NCBI GenBank assembly: GCA_030704425.1
Contig: JAPDHM010000001.1
Coordinates: 992,001 to 1,056,000 of the forward strand
From: Rhodobacteraceae bacterium IMCC1909
GTDB taxonomy: Bacteria; Pseudomonadota; Alphaproteobacteria; Rhodobacterales; Rhodobacteraceae
Direction of reading: 5' to 3'
DNA length: 64,000 nucleotides
Below are positions 58,204 to 64,000 of the stretch, in pieces. Below the pieces are notes generated by a model. The model ran no database searches. It saw only the letters and a program-made list of their open reading frames with translations, and was not told the origin of the DNA. Each line of letters starts with the position of its first letter. Positions within the stretch are counted from its first letter, which is position 1. The position numbers and the translations under genes were made by a program.

Positions 58204-60594
58204 TTATAACAAGGGCTCCAACAGACGTTTGGCAGGACGCAATTGGCCTAGAATTTCAATTTCAGCCTGCAAGTCATCAGTCACCTCAGCGCGGGGCACC
58301 AAGGCAAAGGCGATGGATTTTTTGGCATGATGCGAATAGCCGCCGGAGGTGCAAAATCCCTGAACCGTTCCGTTGATAAACACCGGCTCATAGGCCACGA
58401 CGTCCGCACCATGCGCGTCCACATCGAAGATCACCAATTGACGCTCTGGGGGGGTGAGACGTTCGGATTCCGCAGCGCTACGTCCGATGAATTCCACGTT
58501 TTTGCGGAAGCTTATGAACCGATCGAGACCGGTTTCAGCGGCGGTGTAATCGGGTGAAAATTCCGAGAGCCAAGAGCCGAAGAACCGATCCAAGCGCAGG
58601 GACATCATCGCGCGCATGCCGAAAGGGGTCATGCCATGCGGCTTCCCGGCTTCCCATAGCGTGTCCCAGAGCGCTCTTTGGGCCATGGGGTCACAATAGA
58701 GCTCAAAGCCATGATCGCCCGTATAGCTAACCTGTTGCACAAGACAGGCTGTGGAGCCGACCACCAGCTCTGTGACATCAAGGAACTTAATATCGACCAC
58801 ATTGGCCGTGCTGCAGGCCTGCAGCACCTCTGCCGCCTTCGGTCCGGCGATTTGAAAGCCAGTGCGTTGATCGGAGATGTTTTGCAGCGTTACGCCAGGC
58901 TCCATATTCTGTTCGAACCAGCGCTGGTGATAGGCTTGACTGCCGTAGCTGGCTGTCAGTTGGAACAGGCCTTCGCGGATACAAGAAACGGTGAAATCAC
59001 CGATAAGCTTACCCTTTGGTGAAAGCATGGGCGTAAGCGAGAGGCGGCCGGCTTGCGGAATTCGCCCCGCCATGATCCGGTCGAGCCAGGCGCGTGCATG
59101 GGCGCCACTGACCAAGAATTTTGAGAAATTATGCACTTCATTGATGCCAACGCCGCGGCGCACGGCCTTGACCTCGCGTTTCACCGCGCCCCAAGCGTTC
59201 GACCGGCGGAAGGAAGGGGACTCAAAATCAGGCTCGCCATTTTGGGCAAAATAATTCGGCACTTCGAGCCCAAATTGCGCACCCCAGACCGCACCCATGG
59301 CGCTGAAATAGTCATACATCGGGGTACGGCGTAGGCCGCGGGCGGCGGGCAGCTCTTCATTGGGGTAGCTAACAGAGAAACGCCGTTGATAATTCTCAAC
59401 GACCTTTGGCACCGTATAGCCCGGCGTTATCCATGAGCCAAAGCGGGCGCAATCCATGGCGAAGACATCGCGCTCCGGCTCGCCTTCCACCATCCATTGC
59501 GCCAGCGTCAGGCCAACGCCGCCGCCTTGGCTGAAGCCCGCCATGATAGCACAGGCGGACCAATAATTGCGCATCCCAGGCACTGGCCCCACCAGAGGGT
59601 TGCCGTCGGGGGCGAAGGTGAAGGGGCCGTGGATCACGGATTTCACCCCGGCCTTTTCAAGCGCTGGGAAGCGCCGATAGGCAAAGGCGATGCTGTCTTC
59701 GATCTTGTCGAAGTCATTGGCCAAGAGTTCGTGGCCAAAGTCCCAAGGCGTGCCGTTTACAGCCCAAGGACGGCAGGGCTGTTCGTAAAATCCGATGCAA
59801 AGGCCGCGACCTTCTTGGCGCAGATAGCTTTCTCCTGCGGGATCCATCACATGGGGATGCTCGCCACCTGCGTCGATCATATCTGCAATCTGGGGAACAT
59901 CTTCGGTGACAAGATATTGATGCTCCATCGGTAAAAGTGGGAAATAAACGCCCGCCATGGCGCCCACCTCACGCGCCCAAAGGCCGGCGGCATTCACAAT
60001 ATGCTCTGCGTGCACAGTGCCTTTATCTGTCACCAGATCCCAAGTGCCATCGGCGCGCTGCGTGGTGGAGAGGACTTTACAATGGGTCTCAATATGCGCC
60101 CCGCCCATTCTAGCAGCCTTAGCATAGGCATGGGTTGTACCCGATGGGTCGAGATGCCCATCAAGCGGATCATAAAGCCCGCCGATGATCCCCTCAATAT
60201 TGGTCACCGGGGCTATTTTTGCGATCTCGTCAGGGCCGATGATCTCTGTCTCTAGCCCCATATAGCGGTGTTTGGCGCGCTCTGCGACCAGCATATCAAA
60301 CCGATCTTGATTGTCTGCCAGCGTCACGCCACCCACATGATGCAGACCGCAAGACATGCCAGTGATTGCCTCAAGTTCCCTGTAAAGCTTGATGGTATAG
60401 CCCTGTAGCGCCGCCATATTGGTGTCACCATTGAGCGTATGAAATCCGCCGGCTGCATGCCAGGTGGACCCCGAGGTCAACTCAGAGCGTTCGAGCAGCA
60501 TCACATCAGACCAGCCAAGTTTGGTCAGATGGTACAAAACTGAACATCCGACGACGCCTCCGCCGATAATTGCGACTCGGGTGGTGGTTTTCAT
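58204..60594 (-). CDS. Dimethylglycine/sarcosine dehydrogenase-like flavoprotein 1
   Basis: This 796-aa two-domain enzyme has an N-terminal DAO domain (VAIIGGGVVGCSVLYHL) with GSTWHAAG near residue 46, where the histidine is the expected covalent FAD site of dimethylglycine dehydrogenase. The C-terminal half is a GcvT-like folate-binding domain (GDFTVSCIREGLFQL, SYTGDHGFELYC). Such proteins demethylate methylated glycines and pass one-carbon units to tetrahydrofolate. It is divergent from a paralogue. Confidence 0.9.
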   Translation of the reverse strand: MKTTTRVAIIGGGVVGCSVLYHLTKLGWSDVMLLERSELTSGSTWHAAGGFHTLNGDTNMAALQGYTIKLYRELEAITGMSCGLHHVGGVTLADNQDRFDMLVAERAKHRYMGLETEIIGPDEIAKIAPVTNIEGIIGGLYDPLDGHLDPSGTTHAYAKAARMGGAHIETHCKVLSTTQRADGTWDLVTDKGTVHAEHIVNAAGLWAREVGAMAGVYFPLLPMEHQYLVTEDVPQIADMIDAGGEHPHVMDPAGESYLRQEGRGLCIGFYEQPCRPWAVNGTPWDFGHELLANDFDKIEDSIAFAYRRFPALEKAGVKSVIHGPFTFAPDGNPLVGPVPGMRNYWSACAIMAGFSQGGGVGLTLAQWMVEGEPERDVFAMDCARFGSWITPGYTVPKVVENYQRRFSVSYPNEELPAARGLRRTPMYDYFSAMGAVWGAQFGLEVPNYFAQNGEPDFESPSFRRSNAWGAVKREVKAVRRGVGINEVHNFSKFLVSGAHARAWLDRIMAGRIPQAGRLSLTPMLSPKGKLIGDFTVSCIREGLFQLTASYGSQAYHQRWFEQNMEPGVTLQNISDQRTGFQIAGPKAAEVLQACSTANVVDIKFLDVTELVVGSTACLVQQVSYTGDHGFELYCDPMAQRALWDTLWEAGKPHGMTPFGMRAMMSLRLDRFFGSWLSEFSPDYTAAETGLDRFISFRKNVEFIGRSAAESERLTPPERQLVIFDVDAHGADVVAYEPVFINGTVQGFCTSGGYSHHAKKSIAFALVPRAEVTDDLQAEIEILGQLRPAKRLLEPLL

Positions 60595-60827
60595 GATAGG
60601 TCTCCTGCTGCTGTATTGGGAAGATTATGGCGGGGATAGGGGTAAAAGAATAGCAGTTCCCGACATAAAACGGCCAAAATTTTCGGAGGCGACTATGGAG
60701 CTCGGTTTGAATTGTCCGAGAAGTGATCAGATGGTTCAAATCAGACATAGGATGTCGCCTTGGGGCAATGGTCATCCCGAGGCATTGCCGATACTCTATA
60801 CGAGAGAATTTAAAGAAAGTGCCGAAA
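60595..60827. promoter_or_regulatory. Shared promoter region of the two divergent flavoprotein genes
   Basis: This region of 233 bases must hold both promoters. I see no clear operator. Confidence 0.4.
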
Positions 60828-63239
60828 ATGTGGACCCATGCTCAAGCAGTTGTAATCGGTGGCGGTGTAATTGGTTGTTCTATACTTTATCATCTGACCA
60901 AATTGGGCTGGAGTGATGTGGTTCTTTTGGAACGCGACGAGCTGACGTCCGGTTCGACATGGCATGCGGCGGCGAATATTCACGGGCTACATGACAGCAC
61001 CAATATCAGCCGTATCCAACACTACACGATGAACCTTTACAATGAGCTGGAAGCCGAGACCGGACAAAGCTGCGGCGTGTTTCAGCCCGGAAGCCTATAT
61101 CTGGCCCAAACAGAAAACCGTGAACAGCAGCTGCGTCTTCAGGCGGCTAAGGCCAAATTCTACGGTATGAACTTTCACGAGGTCAGCCGCGAGGAGGCGG
61201 AGCGGCTGCATCCTTTGGTCAATTATGACGGGGTGCGCTGCATAATGTTTGAACCTGATGGCGGCAATGTCGATCCCTCAGGTGTCACCCATGCCTATGC
61301 AGCCGGCGCGCGGGCGCGGGGTGCGGAAATTCATCGTTTCACCCCGGTGATGGGAACAGAGGCCCAAGCCGATGGCAGCTGGATTGTGCGCACCCCGAAG
61401 GGCGACATTCACACGCAATGGGTGGTGAATGCCGCAGGTCTCTGGGGCCGAGAGGTGGCCGCGCTGGCCGGCATTACCTTGCCGCTTCAGCCAACAGAGC
61501 ATCAATATTTCGTGACCGAAACCATTCCAGAGGTGGCCGCGATGAGCCAGCGCCTGCCGTCGGTTGCGGATCGTGATGGCGAATATTATCTGCGCCAAGA
61601 GGGGCAGGGGCTTTTGATTGGCGCCTATGAAAAAGATCTGCGGTTTTGGGCCGAAGAAGGCACGCCGCTTGATTTCGCCCATGAACTTTTTGCCGATGAC
61701 TTAGACCGGATAGAAGACAATATGATGCGTGCCATTGATCGCGTGCCCGCCGTAGGCACAGCTGGGATCAAACGCGTGATTAATGGGCCGATGATCTGGT
61801 CACCCGACAGCAATGTATTGTTTGGCCCGCATCCCGATTTGACAAACTATTTCTGCTGTAATGGGATCATCCCTGGTTTTAGCCAATCGGGCGGTATGGG
61901 TTTGATGTCAGCGCAATGGATGGTGGAGGGCGAAAGCCAATATGATATGTTCGCTTGGGATGTCGCGCGTTTTGGCGACTGGGCCGATAAGGCCTTTACC
62001 AAGGCGCGGGTGGGCGACCAATATGCCAAGCGTTTTGCGATCCATTTTCCCAATGAAGAGCGCGACGCTGGCCGGCCTGTCCGCACCCGCCCCGCACATG
62101 CTTTGCAAACGACCCTTGGCGGCGTGTTTGGGCTGAACTACGGCTGGGAGCATGTGCAGTGGTTTGCCGATCACCCCGGCGCAAAGGACACAAATGGCTT
62201 CACCCGCCAAAATTGGTTCGAGCCCGTGGGCCGCGAATGCCGTATGCTGCGCAATACGGCTGGGATCATAGATATTTCGAATTTCGCCAAATATCGCGTC
62301 TGTGGCGGGCAGGCGGAGGAATGGCTCAACGCCGTCTTCGCCAATACCATGCCCAAGGCCGTGGGCCGCTCTTGCCTGACGCCTTTGATCGGTGTACGCG
62401 GGGGGATTGCTGGGGATTTCACAGTGACGCGCTTGGCCGAAGATGAATTTATGATCATCGGCTCCGGCATGGCCGAACGCTATCATCAGCGGTTCTGGAA
62501 GATGGTTCCGATGCCTGCAGGTGTGAGCTTTGAAAGCCTGACCGAAGCGCTTTGCGGCTTTAATGTTGCGGGGCCAAATTCCCGCGGATTGCTGCAGCGT
62601 CTGACGAATACGTCGCTGGCTACTGAGGATTTCCCCTTCATGCGATCCAAACGTATTGAGCTGGCCGGCGTTGACTGCGTCGCGCTGCGGGTCTCTTTCA
62701 CAGGGGATTTGGGCTGGGAACTGCATTGTAAAACAGAAGACCAGTTGCGTCTCTATGAGGCCCTGCTGGACTGTGCGAAAGACTTTGACGCAGGCCCTGT
62801 CGGGGCCCGTGCATTAATGAGCCTTCGAGTGGAAAAAGGCTACGGCTCTTGGTCGCGGGAATATAGCCCGGAATATTGGCCGCAGGAGGTTGGTCTGGCG
62901 GGCTTGATCAAGCTAGACAAGGATTTTCTGCATAAAGAGGCCTATCTGGCCATCAAAGATAAAGATCCGCGCGAGCGGCTTTGCATCGTTGAGATCCTGG
63001 CGCCAGATAATGCCGATGCCACGGGCGGTGAACCCATTTTCGACAAGGCTGGAGCGGGTGTTGGACGGGTGACATCTGGCACCTATGGCTATGGGGTTAA
63101 TAAGTCCTTGGCGCTGTGTTACCTGAAAAATGTGGCAGCGGATGATGAGCTGGATGTTATGATCTTGGGAAAACCGCATCATGCGATTGTTCTGCCTGAA
63201 GCCCCCTTTGATCCGAAGGGGAAGAAATTGCGGGCTTAG
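60828..63239 (+). CDS. Dimethylglycine/sarcosine dehydrogenase-like flavoprotein 2
   Basis: This 803-aa paralogue of the divergent gene has the same plan: VVIGGGVIGCSILYHLTKLG, GSTWHAAANIHG with the FAD histidine, and a C-terminal GcvT domain (GDFTVTRLAEDEF, SFTGDLGWELHC). I chose ATG 60828; an in-frame GTG at 60723 would add a leader unlike the family. The two proteins are clearly diverged, so they probably act on different methylated amines. Confidence 0.9.
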   Translation: MWTHAQAVVIGGGVIGCSILYHLTKLGWSDVVLLERDELTSGSTWHAAANIHGLHDSTNISRIQHYTMNLYNELEAETGQSCGVFQPGSLYLAQTENREQQLRLQAAKAKFYGMNFHEVSREEAERLHPLVNYDGVRCIMFEPDGGNVDPSGVTHAYAAGARARGAEIHRFTPVMGTEAQADGSWIVRTPKGDIHTQWVVNAAGLWGREVAALAGITLPLQPTEHQYFVTETIPEVAAMSQRLPSVADRDGEYYLRQEGQGLLIGAYEKDLRFWAEEGTPLDFAHELFADDLDRIEDNMMRAIDRVPAVGTAGIKRVINGPMIWSPDSNVLFGPHPDLTNYFCCNGIIPGFSQSGGMGLMSAQWMVEGESQYDMFAWDVARFGDWADKAFTKARVGDQYAKRFAIHFPNEERDAGRPVRTRPAHALQTTLGGVFGLNYGWEHVQWFADHPGAKDTNGFTRQNWFEPVGRECRMLRNTAGIIDISNFAKYRVCGGQAEEWLNAVFANTMPKAVGRSCLTPLIGVRGGIAGDFTVTRLAEDEFMIIGSGMAERYHQRFWKMVPMPAGVSFESLTEALCGFNVAGPNSRGLLQRLTNTSLATEDFPFMRSKRIELAGVDCVALRVSFTGDLGWELHCKTEDQLRLYEALLDCAKDFDAGPVGARALMSLRVEKGYGSWSREYSPEYWPQEVGLAGLIKLDKDFLHKEAYLAIKDKDPRERLCIVEILAPDNADATGGEPIFDKAGAGVGRVTSGTYGYGVNKSLALCYLKNVAADDELDVMILGKPHHAIVLPEAPFDPKGKKLRA

Positions 63240-63241
63240 CT

Positions 63242-64000
63242 CTAGATTGAACCGCCTTCGACCAAAAAGTTTTGCGCCGAACAGGCCGCAGAATCGTCGG
63301 AGGCGAGAAAAAGCACCATTCGGGCGACATATACAGGATCGATGGGATCGGGCAGGCATTGGCGGTCGATTTGCTTGGCGAGGGCTTCGGGAGTGACCCA
63401 AAGCTGTTTTTGCCGCTCGGTCATAATCCAACCCGGCACCACTGTATTGACCCGAATGCGATGATCGCCCAGATCGCGCGCCATGGTGCGGGTCAGCCCA
63501 TGCACGGCCGCTTTGGCGGTGGTATAGGCCGGAAAGCCGCCACCGGCTTCCCACCAAGAATTTGATCCCATGTTGATAATCGAGCCACCGCCGGCCGCGA
63601 TCATCCCATCGGCTACAGCTTGAATGGCAAAGAACATATGGCGAAGATTGTTATTTTGCCGCTCATCCCAATACTCAGGCGTCACCTCGCGCCAATCATG
63701 TCGGTCATCGCGCGCAGCATTGTTGACCAAGATCTCCGCTGGCCCAAGGGTCTCAGCCAATTGGGCAAAGGTGGCTTTCAGCGCGGCTATATCGCGCAGA
63801 TCACAAGGTGCAAAGCCATGCGTGCCCTCCAGCTTGGCCAAAAGCGCCTCCGATCCAGCGATGTCCATGTCAACAAAACCAACATTGGCGCCCTGCTTGG
63901 CAAAGGCAGTGACTATCTCAGCACCGATGCCCGATGCGCCGCCTGTTACAAACACAGTTTTGCCGCACAGGCTGGGGTAATTGGCAAATTTTTCTCTCAT
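63242..64000 (-). CDS. Short-chain dehydrogenase/reductase
   Basis: This 252-aa SDR has the cofactor loop VTGGASGIGAEIV at residues 18-30, the NNA motif (VNNAARDD) near 90, a catalytic serine in INMGSNSWW near 142 and the YxxxK pair in YTTAK near 158. The start codon is at the last base of the window, so a longer N-terminus cannot be excluded. It converges on flavoprotein 2 with two bases between. The substrate is unknown, perhaps a sugar or polyol. Confidence 0.88.
   Translation of the reverse strand: MREKFANYPSLCGKTVFVTGGASGIGAEIVTAFAKQGANVGFVDMDIAGSEALLAKLEGTHGFAPCDLRDIAALKATFAQLAETLGPAEILVNNAARDDRHDWREVTPEYWDERQNNNLRHMFFAIQAVADGMIAAGGGSIINMGSNSWWEAGGGFPAYTTAKAAVHGLTRTMARDLGDHRIRVNTVVPGWIMTERQKQLWVTPEALAKQIDRQCLPDPIDPVYVARMVLFLASDDSAACSAQNFLVEGGSI

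Noticed and set aside
61908-62726. 272-codon minus-strand frame inside flavoprotein 2
   Set aside because: It is antisense to a clearly real gene; its sequence has no protein-like motifs and reflects codon bias of the plus strand.

Overview
The core of this window looks like a Roseobacter-group Rhodobacteraceae chromosome. Evidence is the gene order pyrH-frr-uppS-cdsA-dxr-rseP-bamA-ompH-fabZ-lpxA-lpxI-lpxB, the adjacent SciP (DUF1153) and CtrA genes, a GluQ/TrmFO neighbourhood, and dimethylglycine-dehydrogenase-like genes. A pelagic lineage such as RCA/Planktomarina is possible but unproven.

Layout. 1-6.0 kb: a leftward peptide-type ABC operon (binding protein, two permeases, fused double ATPase running off the left edge). 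6.4-19.0 kb: miaA (leftward), then a rightward, tightly coupled operon for UMP kinase, ribosome recycling, isoprenoid/phospholipid steps, outer-membrane assembly and lipid A. 19-25.8 kb: mnmA, sciP, a ctrA pseudogene, ligA, recG. 25.8-33.4 kb: a small SOS-type membrane protein, a broken Hint-domain gene, an Fe-S scaffold, hisI, gluQ, a methyltransferase, trmFO, an enoyl-CoA hydratase, a thioesterase and rplM-rpsI with a terminator.

33.4-52.0 kb is AT-rich accessory DNA centred on tRNA-Ser(CGA) at 41452-41541. To its left (about 34.0-41.4 kb), starting at a 20-base copy of the tRNA 3' end, lie a sulfatase flanked by direct repeats, a DMT transporter, a Zorya ZorB-like MotB/OmpA protein whose partner gene is reduced to a fragment, and an HNH nuclease. 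To its right (41.5-52.0 kb) lies a 10.4-kb island ending in a partial tRNA-Ser copy. It is a decayed T7-like prophage or phage satellite: TerL, broken TerS, a duplicated TerL 3' end, repeated families of tiny proteins, ribosomal protein bS21, PsiE and a tyrosine integrase split by one in-frame amber codon. I see no capsid, tail or replication genes.

52.0-64 kb returns to core-like metabolism: a GMC oxidoreductase, a tungstate ABC transporter (tupB-tupC-tupA), a YqaA-type membrane protein, a DMT transporter, a MocA-like nucleotidyltransferase, two divergent dimethylglycine-dehydrogenase-like flavoproteins and an SDR dehydrogenase.

The main points of interest are: ctrA carrying four lesions beside intact sciP; a LigA that has lost all four zinc-finger cysteines; a LexA box in front of an unnamed small membrane protein; the two-sided use of one tRNA-Ser by mobile DNA; and the internally duplicated terminase island.
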